The notes under the pieces: model-generated
Database searches by the model: none
The model's input: the letters and a program-made list of their open reading frames with translations, nothing else
What the model was told of the DNA's origin: nothing
Part shown: in pieces, positions 27,425 to 37,582 of the stretch
Position numbering within the stretch: position 1 is the stretch's first letter
Layout: the number at the start of each line of letters is the position of its first letter
Source: Karstenula rhodostoma CBS 690.94
Taxonomy: Eukaryota > Ascomycota > Dothideomycetes > Pleosporales > Didymosphaeriaceae
NCBI GenBank assembly: GCA_010093485.1
Contig: MU001498.1
Location: 1,317,126-1,381,125 of the forward strand
Reading direction: 5' to 3'
DNA: 64,000 bases
Translations under genes and position numbers: made by a program

Positions 27425-27752
27425 TTACTAGTATATAATATTTCTAGTAGAGTAACTATATTAAAATCTATAACTTATTATATTATATAGTCTACTAGCG
27501 TAGGCCTATATATATACTAAGTAAAAAGTATAAATAAAAGCTAGCTATAATTTTAGTAGCTTAAATATAAAATAAATATATTACTACTTATTAATATTAT
27601 ATAACTAAAGAGTTAAGTTTAAGTCTATTAATATCTATTTATATCTAAATAGCCCTATCTAGTTCTACTAAGTTCTAATAGACCTATAAAGTATACTATT
27701 AATAAAATTTAATATTTTTAAAATAAAAATATCTTTTAAAGGAGAATAATAT

Positions 27753-27918
27753 TATAACTAAAGATATTTAGTACTTAGTTAAAAAAGTTATATAATAGTA
27801 AGGGGTATATAGTTATAAATACTAATAGAGAAATCTAGTAGTAATTTATTTATTTAATATAATACTTTTTATCTATTTCTAAAGTTAAAGCTATATTACT
27901 TATACTAGAATTCTAATA
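27753..27918 (+). repeat. 3' LTR of the second Gypsy element
   Basis: The segment is 166 bp and is the partner of 19,555-19,720. It differs from it mainly by transitions. Confidence 0.75.
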
Positions 27919-28064
27919 TTTTTTTAGCTAATAAAAAGTCTAAAATCCTCTATTCTAATTAGATAATATATAGTTCTAAGGTTTAGTTAGCTATATAGAA
28001 GCTTTACTATAATAGTTAACTTCCTTACTTTATTTATTATAAATAATAACCTAAGCTTTATTAT

Positions 28065-28120
28065 AAAAAGTAACTAAGGTATATCTAGCGTCTATATATA
28101 GACTAACTAAAAAGGGTATA
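28065..28120 (-). mobile_element. Partial SINE-like element, copy D
   Basis: About 56 bp match the 5'-central part of copies A-C (the core around ctaactaaaaagggtat). Neither the 3' tail nor a target duplication is visible. It lies 100 bp from the edge of the AT-rich block and keeps a CG that is lost in copies A and C. Confidence 0.55.
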
Positions 28121-28215
28121 AATAGCCTTATAAAAAAATACTTTATAGCCCTAATTAAGACTTATATAGATATCTAATTCTAGATTATATAATAAGTAGG
28201 TATAGCTAGAAAGAT

Positions 28216-28416
28216 AACGTGATGCTTCGGCACTAGGGCCCGTTCAAGGGCCAGTTGGCTTATCGATAGCGCTCGGGCCGCCCTTCGGAAATGTTTCGTG
28301 TCCACAACTGATGCTGGCAGCTACAAAGCACCACCACCAAATCGCACCTCCCTCGCATTCGAACACCGGTAGGCGCAGTCGCCTCACCCCAAACCATCAC
28401 TGCCTCGAGTCTCGTC
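28216..28416. other. Edge of the AT-rich block and SEC72 upstream region
   Basis: At about 28,216 the sequence changes within a few bases from RIP-type AT-rich DNA to balanced DNA with normal CA/TG content. Only about 200 bp separate this edge from the SEC72 start codon, so the promoter is either compact or partly inside the degraded DNA. Confidence 0.8.
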
Positions 28417-29022
28417 ATGGAGTCTGCCGATACATTCACGCTTCTGCCGCTGGCGATGGACCCGGCCACCAAAGCCATCACAGCGAACCCCGCCAACGCA
28501 GCACTGCAGAACGAACTCGAAGCCCTCAACGCACTGCACCGCGGCCTTATAAGCGCCGGAACACCGACAGGCACCCCGCCGCCGCCGGTTCCCGTGAATC
28601 CTACCCGCAGCGCTCAGATCGGAAAGCTTAGGGAATCGGGGAACAATGAGTTCCGCAAGGGCAACCATGCACAGGCCGTGAAGCTGTACGGCCTCGCAAT
28701 CGATATGGCACTTGGTCGGCCGCACTGGGAGCCGTCAGGATTGGTGCGCGAAGAAGTCAGCGGCCTATTGAGCAACCGCGCACAGGCGAACATGGCGCAG
28801 CAGAACTGGCCCGAGGGTGCGGTGGATGCGGAGGCGAGCGTGGAGATGAAGAAGGCAGACAATGCGAAGGGATGGTGGAGGCGGGGCAAGTGTCTGCTGG
28901 AGATGGGTCGATTGGAGGAGGCAGAAACATGGGTAAGGCAGGGTCTTGAGTTTGGCGCCAACGAGCCGGATCTGGTGCAGCTGAAGCACGAGATCGAGAA
29001 GAGGAAGACCGGGAGCGTGTAG
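28417..29022 (+). CDS. SEC72: Sec72-like TPR protein of the ER Sec62/Sec63 translocon
   Basis: The protein has 201 aa and one exon, and is recognised as the filamentous-fungal Sec72 type. A short N-terminal part (MESADTFTLLPL) is followed by a proline-rich linker at about residues 50-63 and then a TPR-like helical array at about 65-195, with the canonical spacing in GNNEFRKGNHAQAVKLYGLAI and the later WWRRGKCLLEMGRLEEA. Sec72 is a peripheral cytosolic subunit of the Sec62/Sec63 complex, aiding post-translational import into the ER, and is thought to dock Hsp70 through its TPRs. No membrane segment is seen, as expected. The ATG is the first in frame. Another small TPR co-chaperone is the main alternative. 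Confidence 0.75.
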   Translation: MESADTFTLLPLAMDPATKAITANPANAALQNELEALNALHRGLISAGTPTGTPPPPVPVNPTRSAQIGKLRESGNNEFRKGNHAQAVKLYGLAIDMALGRPHWEPSGLVREEVSGLLSNRAQANMAQQNWPEGAVDAEASVEMKKADNAKGWWRRGKCLLEMGRLEEAETWVRQGLEFGANEPDLVQLKHEIEKRKTGSV

Positions 29023-29670
29023 AGGGTGAGCGTGGGCGTGGGCCTGTGGGCCAGGTGTCTTATGCGGGACTTATGCATTGCGAGGCGTTCGGGCGAAGGA
29101 TGTCTTTGACTGTCAAGGAATGGCGCGACGGTTACACATATCTCAGAGGGTCTTGTCTATAACAGCGAACTCTACTGAGCAGAATGATTACTGCGTTACT
29201 TTGGAGATCAGAGGGTCTGATCGATAAGTGGACGACTTTGGAACTTCTTGTACTACGAATGCCTTGCCTACGGTTGTGCTCATGATGAGGCTCGCCATTT
29301 CAGCAGCTCGAACATACCTTGCCTGCTATACTATCGCGGACATGCGGGATGTATGTGAGGTATCCGTGCGTGATGGTACACTTGGCCACGCGAATCCCTG
29401 CACATGCACCGCTTGCGTCAGGCGCGACCCACTTTTGTTGACAATGCCAAGCTAACGTGAAGCAGCCGCAGGCCTCATCACCATTCAACCAACCCCCGTC
29501 ATCGCCGACAACCTCACCCGCGCTTTCCCTGACGTCTACGCCCCGTGCCGTGCTCTGCAACTCGACTATTGCTCGCGCACTCCTTGCCGAAGCTTTTACC
29601 CAGTCGCCGGGGCAACTCGCCTCCGAACAAGCTCCGCGAACGCCTCGCAACCGCCGACCCCACAGCCACC
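29023..29670. other. Intergenic region, no gene seen
   Basis: This is the 3' flank of SEC72 and the upstream region of the V-ATPase f gene. Open frames here on both strands are short and have no recognisable motif. Confidence 0.6.
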
Positions 29671-30160
29671 ATGGTGAAGCCTCTGGTTTCTGCGATGAAT
29701 GCGTGGACATGGTACACATATCCGTTATGATAGTTTCAAGGAAATTGGCAGCTAATGTGTTTTAGCATCGTCGTGTCCGTGTTCGCCATCGTCATTCTCT
29801 CCGTCATAGGTGCCTTGTTCAAAGTACGTCGATTCCTTCTGCCAACTTACGCCCCAGACTACCGTCGCAGCCTGTTCTGTAGTGGGCGGTGATCGCAGCA
29901 ATACTCTTCTTGGGATGTATAGCATGCTAACGCTGATTGCAGACGAATAGCCATACGATGATGGGAGCGAAGGAAGACCCGTCCGATGGTGGCGCTGTAG
30001 CAGGCGCCGTGTTTGGAGCTGTCTTCATATACATTGTACGTCTTGACAAACTGCGACAAGATTGCGAGCTAATATGATTTAGGGGTTCTTCGTTTTCTGC
30101 GGCTTCCAAGCTTTGCTCCACATGCGCGAAGCCCGCCGCGGCGCGATAGCACTGTCGTAG
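29671..30160 (+). CDS. V-type ATPase membrane subunit f (RNASEK-like)
   Basis: This small gene has four exons: 29,671-29,711, 29,766-29,823, 29,943-30,035 and 30,083-30,160. They join in frame to 89 codons, each intron having GT-AG ends and a CTAAC/CTAAT-type branch site. The product has two membrane helices (around residues 14-33 and 54-76), a short hydrophilic loop with an EDPSDG motif, and an FFVFCGFQ motif in the second helix. This matches the yeast YPR170W-B protein, subunit f of the Vo sector of the vacuolar proton pump, related to animal RNASEK. It acts in vacuole or endosome acidification. Residue positions are approximate. Confidence 0.82.
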
Positions 30161-30518
30161 TCTGACACTCGATATGGAGGTGGGGACGGATATGAACTTG
30201 GAGGTGTAACACGTATAGCGGAGCGGGGCAGGATTCGACGCGGAAGACACTAATCTGAGATCTAGCGTGGCGGCACATCCGACTGATGTTGGCCAACTGC
30301 GCCTGGGTGGCTTAGGCCGTGGCGTTCGAATGGCATTATGAATTGGGCTTGTAATATCCAGCATCGAATTCCGGGCTGTTTGTAGAAATTTGGGTTCCAG
30401 CGCAGCAATTTGCGATCAATACATCTATCTTAAATCATGCCTCCGTATCCCCAGTTCCAACGCCTGCAATGCAGTGTATGGTCGTACCCAAACGCCAATC
30501 CCGCACCATCTACGGACC
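30161..30518. other. Convergent intergenic region
   Basis: The region lies between the 3' ends of the V-ATPase f gene and ELP3. Nothing is recognised beyond expected 3' UTRs. Confidence 0.6.
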
Positions 30519-32252
30519 TTACCCATCTCTCAACCAGTCCGGCTCCAGGGTCTTACTCATATATGGACCATCAAGCCAATAACCCAGCTTAGCATAATAG
30601 CTCCTCACGCCAACCCCGGATATGACACTGATCTTGCTGCTGCCATGCTCCTCCCGCGCAATTCTTTCTGCCTCCTCCATCAACAACGTTCCGTAGCCCT
30701 GATGCTGGAACTTCTTCGGATCTCGCGCATGCACCGGCACGGCACTACCATACACATGTAGCTCTCTCACCAGGCTCGTAGGTTGTCCCGTTAGCTCTTC
30801 TCGGAAAGTGTGTTCCACTGAGCATTGGCGGAGTCGTAGCAAAGCGATGAGAATATCTTGCTTTGGATCTTCGTAGGCGAGGAAGGTCTCCCAGCCGCCG
30901 TTTGCCGTGTAGTCGCGGCGCACGAGCTCGACTTGGTCAGGGCGGATCTTGTGTTTGACTTCGTTGATACCGACTTCGCGTGTACGTACGTCGCGGCATG
31001 TAGTCCCAAAGTCCTTCATGCGTGCAAGCGCCAATTCCCTCAGATTCCCATTCTCAACGCCAGAAGTAACGAGCGGCATCGGGATGTCTCTCTGTACGCG
31101 GTAGATTCTAGTCCATGGCGGTACCAATGCCAGAATCCGCGCAACAATATCGATGAGTGCATTAGGCGTATAGTTCTTGTACCGGCCCGTCCTCCACAGC
31201 TCGTAAAGTCCAGTGCCGCGAATGACCAGAGTGGGATAGATCTTGAGGCCATCGGTGCGGAAATCAGGGTTCGAGAAGTACTCCACGAACTGGTCGAGAT
31301 CGCGCTCCATACCCACGTTGGGCAAGTCTGGCATCATGTGAGAGACAACCTTGAAACCGGCATCTTTGGCAAGACAGAATGTCTTTGCGACAGCGGCCAC
31401 AGTGTGGCCGCGATTGGTGTCGCGGGCTACATCTTCGTAGAGTGACTGCACACCTATCTCCAGCCTCGTGCATCCGTACCGCAGCATGGATGAGAGATGC
31501 TGGTCAAGGCAATAATCTGGCCGTGTTTCAATGGTAATGCCAACGCACTTGATGTTACTCATTTCACCGGCAGCAACGGCTTCGTCCACATTTTTGGTTT
31601 GATAGCCTGATAGCGCGTTGTGCAGCTGCGAGATAAATTCGTCGCGGTAAGATTGCGGAAGTGACATGAAGGTGCCGCCCATGATGATGTACTCCACTTT
31701 GTCGACGCTGTGACCAAGGGCCTTGATCTGATCCACACGTCCACGTGCTTGCTCGTACGGGTCATACCGAGCGCGGATGGCGCGCATGGAGGTGGGTTCG
31801 TAGCCTGTGTAGGACTGGGTAGAATACTCAAAATCGGAGTCGGGGCCGCCGGGACAGTAGACGCATATGTTGCCAGTGTATGAGATGTGTGGGCATCGGT
31901 GCGGCTTGCACATGACGGCCACTACTGCAATGCCAGAAGAGGTCCGGATAGGTTTCGCGATCAACTTTGGCAGGATATATTTCTTGTAATGCTCGGGCAC
32001 TGCCGCAATAATGGCCGTTAAAGGCGGCTGACTCTTCAAATAATGCTTCTTCGCGATCTGGCCCCTTAGGTGATTCAAGTTCAGGTCCTTCTTGGGCTTC
32101 GATCCGTCGGCTTGCGCTTCATAGTCCTGGATGAGGGCGGAGGCGATGTCCGCACAAGCGCGCATGTATCGTTCATTTTCTGGTGGCAATTTGATGTTCT
32201 TGGGTAGCCGATTGTGCCTGGGCTTGCTCTCTGTGAGGGTGACGGTCGCCAT
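30519..32252 (-). CDS. ELP3: Elongator complex catalytic subunit Elp3 (radical SAM / acetyltransferase)
   Basis: A single exon encodes 577 aa. Elp3 is the catalytic subunit of Elongator, which starts the cm5/mcm5 modification of wobble uridine in tRNAs using acetyl-CoA and S-adenosylmethionine. The radical-SAM iron-sulfur region carries Cys115, Cys120, Cys130 and Cys133 in the family pattern ([17 protein letters not shown]). A GNAT acetyltransferase domain fills the C-terminus, with the acetyl-CoA loop QHQGYGTLL at about 516-524 and the [14 protein letters not shown] signature near the end. Length is normal and the ATG matches the conserved N-terminus. It is divergent from LSC1 and convergent with the V-ATPase f gene. 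Confidence 0.98.
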   Translation of the reverse strand: MATVTLTESKPRHNRLPKNIKLPPENERYMRACADIASALIQDYEAQADGSKPKKDLNLNHLRGQIAKKHYLKSQPPLTAIIAAVPEHYKKYILPKLIAKPIRTSSGIAVVAVMCKPHRCPHISYTGNICVYCPGGPDSDFEYSTQSYTGYEPTSMRAIRARYDPYEQARGRVDQIKALGHSVDKVEYIIMGGTFMSLPQSYRDEFISQLHNALSGYQTKNVDEAVAAGEMSNIKCVGITIETRPDYCLDQHLSSMLRYGCTRLEIGVQSLYEDVARDTNRGHTVAAVAKTFCLAKDAGFKVVSHMMPDLPNVGMERDLDQFVEYFSNPDFRTDGLKIYPTLVIRGTGLYELWRTGRYKNYTPNALIDIVARILALVPPWTRIYRVQRDIPMPLVTSGVENGNLRELALARMKDFGTTCRDVRTREVGINEVKHKIRPDQVELVRRDYTANGGWETFLAYEDPKQDILIALLRLRQCSVEHTFREELTGQPTSLVRELHVYGSAVPVHARDPKKFQHQGYGTLLMEEAERIAREEHGSSKISVISGVGVRSYYAKLGYWLDGPYMSKTLEPDWLRDG

Positions 32253-33094
32253 GGCGTTTCACTCGGAGCAAGGTGGTTGTCTGTGGTATGGCGAGCGTTG
32301 CGGCTCTGCTCTGCAGTGCTTGTGGAGTCAGTGGGGTTGTGATTTTTGGGGATTTACGATGACGAGCTAACGTGATATGGCCTAGTGGAAGATGGGTCGG
32401 CACTGTGTCTCGAACATGACGTCCAGTGTTGTACCTCCACGCTGCCCCCTTGGTGCGTCAAGTCAAGGCGGTGTGGTCACTAACTTATAAATCGATATCG
32501 AAATGCCCGTGAGCAAGCCATGCATCGGATGATTTCTTGGGGTTGTCCGTCCCTGGGAAGCATTGCACTCGCAAAAGCTGTGTACCTGATGTGGACCTAG
32601 GGGGAAGACGATGAATTTAGAATCATGGTGGAAGAGGAGGTCCCACTGGGCGTTGGCGACTACCATGTGCGGGTTCCATCTCCTGCAGCCAGCGGATGCC
32701 TACTGTCTTTTGTGCATGTATTCTGCATCTGCGGTGCCCAGGGACAGTCCCCGGCATGTGATAGTCGTGCACTATGTGGCAGACTCGGGCATCATCGTGC
32801 GGAGGGGACTCTGACGCGTTCGATCACTTCACGATGGCCCAGTGAATTAATTCGACAGGTGACGGAGTGCGATACAGCGACGGGTGCATGGCGAGGCATT
32901 TTCGTGTGAAGTCGGGGAGCTCAGACGCTACCAGCCGAAGCAAGAGCTGTAAAGTTTTAGATTGGCGGCCAAGCTCCGAACGAGCACCCGTGCAGAGCGC
33001 ACTCCCACCGCAACAACCCCCATCCAAGCCGCTCTCCATCCATCCATCCGCCTTCTCCCGCACACGTCTGCCTCGGTGACCTTACGCCGTCACG
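32253..33094. other. Divergent promoter region between ELP3 and LSC1
   Basis: About 840 bp hold both promoters. I see no tRNA, no credible ORF and no clear TATA box. CATCC-type repeats just before 33,060 probably belong to the LSC1 5' UTR. Confidence 0.6.
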
Positions 33095-34444
33095 ATGCAG
33101 GCCATACGACGACCCATGAGCTCGGCGCTGCGGAAAGCAGCCGCCAGGAACACGTATGCGACGAGCTCCACGCCCTATGCCGACACCATCAAGAACCTGC
33201 GCATCAACGGCGACACAAAGGTCTTGTTCCAGGGCTTCACCGGGAAGCAGGGAACGTGAGTTGCAACCGAAGCGCGTCGTGCGCGGCCCCAGTTGACAGA
33301 CGGACAGCTTCCACGCCCGGCAGGCCATCGAGTACGGTATGCGCTGCGACCCTGCACCTGCACCTGCACCTGCACCTGCACCTGCACCTGCACCTGCACC
33401 TGCCCCGTTCGCGCGTCGAGGACCCAATTGACGTGCTCATGTAGGCACAAACGTCGTCGGCGGCACCAACCCCAAGAAGGCCGGCACCGAGCATCTCGGC
33501 AAGCCCGTCTTCGCGACCGTGGAGGAGGGCATCAAGCAGACTGGCGCGACCGCTTCTGCCATCTTCGTCCCGTATGCATCCCCCTCGACCAAGCCTGGGC
33601 TCCACGCTGACTTCCATCTAGCCCCCCGCTTGCGGCCAAGGGTATTGAGGAGGCACTGACCGCCGAGATTCCTCTGGTAGTATGGTACGTTGCTCTGCGT
33701 CCGGCGCGCAGCCCAAAGCTAACAAGTTGGCACAGCATCACCGAGGGTATCCCGCAACACGGTACGATGCTCTCCGCCCCGACTGCCTCCCCGCTTGCTA
33801 ACAGTGCCAGACATGGTCCGCATCACCGACATGCTCAAGTCGCAGAACAAGACGCGCTTGGTCGGCCCCAACTGCCCCGGTATCATCGCTCCTGTAGGCT
33901 CTGTCATCCTCTGCCCCGCCGCGCAAGCCTAATAAGTTCCCAGGGACAATGCAAGATTGGCATCATGCCCGGCTTCATCCACAAGCGCGGCCGCGTCGGC
34001 ATCGTCTCCCGCTCCGGAACCCTCACTTACGAAGCCGTCAACCAGACCACCCAAGCCGGCCTCGGTCAGTCCCTCGTCGTTGGTATCGGTGGTGACCCGT
34101 TCTCCGGCACCAACTTCATCGACTGCCTCAAGGTCTTCCTGCAGGACGAGGAGACGGACGGTATCATCATGATCGGCGAGATCGGTGGCAGCGCCGAAGA
34201 GGACGCCGCCGATTTCCTCAAGGAGTACAACACCGCCAACAAGCCCGTCGTCAGCTTCATTGCCGGTATCTCTGCGCCGCCGGGCCGGAGAATGGGCCAT
34301 GCGGGTGCCATTGTCAGCGGCGGAAAGGGCGACGCCAACTCCAAGATCACCGCCCTCGAGGCTGCTGGTGTAATCGTCGAGCGCTCGCCTGCCCGTCTTG
34401 GCAAGGCTTTGTACGACCAGTTTGTGAAGCGCGACTTGATATAA
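33095..34444 (+). CDS. LSC1: Succinyl-CoA ligase alpha subunit, mitochondrial
   Basis: Seven exons: 33,095-33,255, 33,308-33,336, 33,445-33,571, 33,622-33,684, 33,736-33,761, 33,811-33,893 and 33,944-34,444. They join to 329 aa, the usual length. The enzyme converts succinyl-CoA plus NDP and phosphate to succinate, CoA and NTP in the TCA cycle. An Arg/Ala-rich N-terminus ([19 protein letters not shown]) is a mitochondrial presequence. The CoA-binding motif [11 protein letters not shown] spans the exon 1/2 junction, and the catalytic phospho-histidine is His282 in [13 protein letters not shown]. Intron 2 contains a (CACCTG)8 array. The first five introns are clustered in the N-terminal half, and two exons are under 30 bp. 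Confidence 0.96.
33351..33402 (+). repeat. (CACCTG)8 hexanucleotide array in LSC1 intron 2
   Basis: Eight perfect units occupy 33,355-33,402, with a partial unit before. The whole array lies inside the intron at 33,337-33,444. It creates open frames of alternating residues on both strands that are not genes. Confidence 0.95.
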
Positions 34445-34701
34445 TGGGCCGGGCGGCCTGTGTGATGACGTCTGTTCCTTTGGGTTGTAATCTGGTTAGA
34501 ACGAGTATCTAGGTTTTGGCAGACTGAGATGGCTGTACCCATCACGTCCAGTGTATATTTAGTCCTTTTAGAGCAATGCTACCCGTCTGCATCCAAGCAT
34601 GCATGCAATCCAATAAATGGTCATAGCTCAACATTTCCAGACTTCCAAAATCTCCCCGCAACACCTCCGAGCCTTCACATTCGAATCGCATTCCCCCGAA
34701 C

Positions 34702-35643
34702 ATGTCCAAGACCAAGACGAAACGCGCGCGCCGCGAACTTAAACGTGACGCAACCCGCAAAATAGCAAACTTCCAGAAAGCCGCCGCAAAAACTTCCCAA
34801 AAGCCTTCCGCACCCAGCGCACCCTCCGCCAAGAAGCAGAAACTAAACAACGACCCAAAGCCTCCCGCCGCAACTGTCCCCAAGCCGCCCGTCCAGGCCT
34901 CACAGAAGCATGAAGTCCCATTCGGCACCTACGACCACATTCTCCTCGTCGGAGAAGGCGACTTCAGCTTCACCAAATCCCTCGTAACCGAGCACGCCTG
35001 CGCAAACGTAACAGCCACCTCGTTCGACAGCGACGAGGAAGTGCGCGCAAAATACCCCACCTTTGCGCAGATACACGACGAGCTGGCCGCTCTCACGCCG
35101 CCCGTACCATTCCACCACAGCATCGACGCCACGAAGCTCGGCTCTTACAAGGCGTTGCGCTCGGCGGAGGAGAGGGAAGGAGGCTGGGACACGATCGCAT
35201 TCATGTTCCCGCATACGGGCGGCCTGTCCACGGACGTAAACCGCCAAGTGCGCGCCAACCAAGCGCTGCTAGTCGGCTTCTTCGCCTCGTGCCAGTCGTC
35301 GCACAAGGGGCGGCCGTTCCTGCGCGACGGTGGGCGGGTGCTGGTCTGTCTGTTCGAGGGCGACCCGTACACGCTGTGGAACGTGCGGGACCTGGCGCGC
35401 CATGCGGGGTTGAAGGTGGTGGAGAGCTACAAGTTTGATGCCGAGGACTACCCGGGGTATGCGCATGTGCGGACGCTGGGGACGATCGAAGGGGGTGGGG
35501 CGTGGAAGGGGGAGGATAGGAGGGCGAGGATGTATGTATTTGAGAAGGTGGGGGATAAGAAAAAGGAGGAGGGGGATAAGAATAAGAATAAGGGAAAGAA
35601 GAGGGCGAGGGATGAGATCGAGAGCGATTCGGATGAAGGGTGA
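34702..35643 (+). CDS. BMT5: Bmt5-like 25S rRNA (uridine-N3)-methyltransferase, DUF2431 family
   Basis: A single exon encodes 313 aa. The Rossmann methyltransferase domain (DUF2431) starts with the family signature ILLVGEGDFSFTKSL at residues 80-94, followed by a TSFDSDEE block and FMFPHTGG, typical of this family. Yeast Bmt5 makes m3U in 25S rRNA in the nucleolus. The N-terminal 75 residues are Lys/Pro/Ala-rich and the C-terminus ends in a Lys/Glu tail with RARDEIESDSDEG, both suiting nucleolar location. It starts 257 bp after LSC1. The last 150 bases are purine-rich, matching the Lys/Glu tail. Confidence 0.9.
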   Translation: MSKTKTKRARRELKRDATRKIANFQKAAAKTSQKPSAPSAPSAKKQKLNNDPKPPAATVPKPPVQASQKHEVPFGTYDHILLVGEGDFSFTKSLVTEHACANVTATSFDSDEEVRAKYPTFAQIHDELAALTPPVPFHHSIDATKLGSYKALRSAEEREGGWDTIAFMFPHTGGLSTDVNRQVRANQALLVGFFASCQSSHKGRPFLRDGGRVLVCLFEGDPYTLWNVRDLARHAGLKVVESYKFDAEDYPGYAHVRTLGTIEGGGAWKGEDRRARMYVFEKVGDKKKEEGDKNKNKGKKRARDEIESDSDEG

Positions 35644-36150
35644 AGGAATGTGGTGCAGAGTTGGACTGTATGGTTTCTCAGACGGTGGGTTTCAGTCTTC
35701 CTGGCAATGCGTATTCACTCACGGCGGGTAACGTCGGCTGGGTGTGAGGGTTTGAGCATGGCACGAGCAACGATAGGCTCTCAGATTGCCAGGACTGACA
35801 TCGATGGAGCTTGGCGACATGTAAGGAGAAGCTTTCCACAAGAACGGTGCGCTTCAGCAGTCGATGCCAACCTTTCGGAGGACCTGAAAGGTGCATCAAT
35901 ACACGACGAATCGATTACAATGAGCTGCCACAACATGTGCCGTGGCATAGCGTCAAACAGCGCAGGCACGCCGCAGACTTGAAAGAGAAGGAGCATATGA
36001 GGGAATCAAAGATCAGGAAGACACCCAGTGTCTGTTGGAATGAAATCATTCTGTCCCTCCCATGCCCGAAAACTAATGAACGCCGCGCTATGCAAATGTA
36101 AGACCATAAACGCCCGCTGAACTGCCCGATAGAGACCCTCCCAGTACCGC
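35644..36150. other. Convergent intergenic region BMT5/FYV10
   Basis: About 500 bp hold the 3' flanks of both genes. Overlapping short open frames on both strands have no motif. Confidence 0.6.
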
Positions 36151-37582
36151 TCACATAATGAACACCTTCCTCACCTCATTCTCCCTCCACTTCATCCCAC
36201 CCAGACCTTCCACCGGATCCCTTACCCACCCTGGCTCAACCCCAACCTTGTCACAGAACACTCTTAACCGCTCCTTGCCGTATACTCTGCCGTTGGGAAG
36301 CACCACCGGATCACTTTCTACCAAACTCTTGCTATGGTGGGCATATGGCACATTTCGCGCCAGTTCGTTGAGCTCAGTGCTGCAAATGGGGCATACAGAC
36401 GTTGATGTGATGCAGTTCGAGGACGAGGTGAGCGGCATGGTGGTGGGAGCCGTGTAGGCGGAATGGCAAGCGGGTGTTTTGAGCGCGGAGAGACCGGCTG
36501 AGAGAGCAATGTGGAGCAGGGGTCGGGGTGGGAGAGAGTAGAGCGTGTGGTGGGTCGTTAGGAAGAGATGCGCGAGGTGGGTCCAGCGAGATTCAGAGTA
36601 GAGCTCCTATTTCTTGTGTTAGCTTCCGTCACACGGCTGTCATGGAGCCGGAGAAACAAACGCTGTATGGCTTGACGTCGTCCCAGGGCCGATACGCCAA
36701 CAAGCCCGCGGCCTTGCCCAAAAGCGCAAAATCCCCACTCGCACTCAGGTACTTCTTCGCGTGTGCTCTAGCCTCGACCAGCTTCTCCTCGCCGGCTCCG
36801 GTGGAGGCTCCGTCAAGGCTGACACCGTTTAAGCCATCCATATCTGTGTCGACGTCCCCCACGCCCGCCTGGTGTCCTTGGCGCACCAACTCGATGTACT
36901 GCTGCAACCTGAGCTCAAACTCCAACATGCTGCCCTGCTTCTTCAGCTCCTTGCTATTCTCCTTGCACCAGTTCAGCGCCAGGCTTGTATTTCTCTCTTC
37001 CCTCAAGCTCTTCTCAATCTTGTGACAGGCGACAAAGGCATCCACGTCGACCAGCTCTTGGATGCCCTGGCTCGCTGCCAGGTGCGCGGCGCTCTCCGAG
37101 TAGCCTTCCCTCAACAAGTAGTCGACCAGCAGCCGTGACAAGCGAGTCCTGCTCCACTCGTCGTACTTGACATCCACGAGGCTTTGTACCTCATACAGGT
37201 CCTGCAGGTGGCGTAACCGCGCGCGGTTGGACTTGTGTATGCGCATTTCTTCGTCGTGCAGATTTTCCAGTTTCCTCTTGAGGCCCTGCATCTTAGTGAT
37301 GATGCTGTCGAGCGAGCTGAGGGCGGCGTCGGGCGTCGGGCGTTTGGAGGCCGTCTTTGCGGCGGCTGTCAGGGACGAGAGGACGTCCTTGGTGCTGTTC
37401 TCGACGTAGCGCTGGGCGTTCTTTTGGTTTCGTCGCGACAGCTCGTGAGGCATGCGGAGGAGGGGCTGGTCCTGTGGGCCGTGTGATTAGCATTAGCCTT
37501 GGGGGCGTGCTCAAGAGGCATGCGAGCGTACCAGGAGCAGGTGCGACTCGGCGTTGAGCTTGGTTGTAGTAAGCTCCGCCAT
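36151..37582 (-). CDS. FYV10: Fyv10/Gid9, RING-type subunit of the GID/CTLH E3 ubiquitin ligase
   Basis: Three exons on the - strand: 37,532-37,582, 36,662-37,471 and 36,151-36,606. They join in frame to 438 aa. The GID ligase marks gluconeogenic enzymes such as fructose-1,6-bisphosphatase for degradation when glucose returns. Domains in order: a coiled region, LisH at about 126-158 (LLVDYLLREGYSESAAHLA), CTLH at about 157-214, CRA, and a C-terminal degenerate RING with CPIC at 359-362 and YAHHS near 376. The first exon is only 17 codons. Intron 2 separates the CTLH part from the RING and would be missed by ORF-only calling. Confidence 0.93.

Larger units (their letters stand above)
19555..27918 (+). 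mobile_element. Second Ty3/Gypsy element, different family, RIP-degraded
   Basis: The element is about 8.4 kb between two 166-bp LTRs. On the + strand, reverse transcriptase reads from about 22,130 (YINYKGLNKI block), continues through a KFNLKEAYY block and reaches YLDNILIF near 22,430-22,460 (the Gypsy Y-L-D-D box with one Asp changed). Integrase-like sequence follows at about 23,860-24,170 (an IDFITNL block, then DRG). Stops are TAA/TAG throughout. Two SINE-like insertions sit inside it. The segment from about 24,900 to 27,250, after pol, is unassigned. No convincing target duplication is visible because the flanks are T-rich. Confidence 0.78.

Noticed and set aside
1..28215. AT-rich block as a centromere or as mitochondrial DNA
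   Set aside because: Recognisable LTR retroelements with target duplications and RIP signatures explain the composition; nothing specific to a centromere or mitochondrial gene is seen.
33175..33617. Long frames of repeated Thr/Cys, Leu/His or Gln/Val residues across the hexanucleotide array
   Set aside because: They are translations of the (CACCTG)n intronic repeat in different frames; the real exons of LSC1 surround it.
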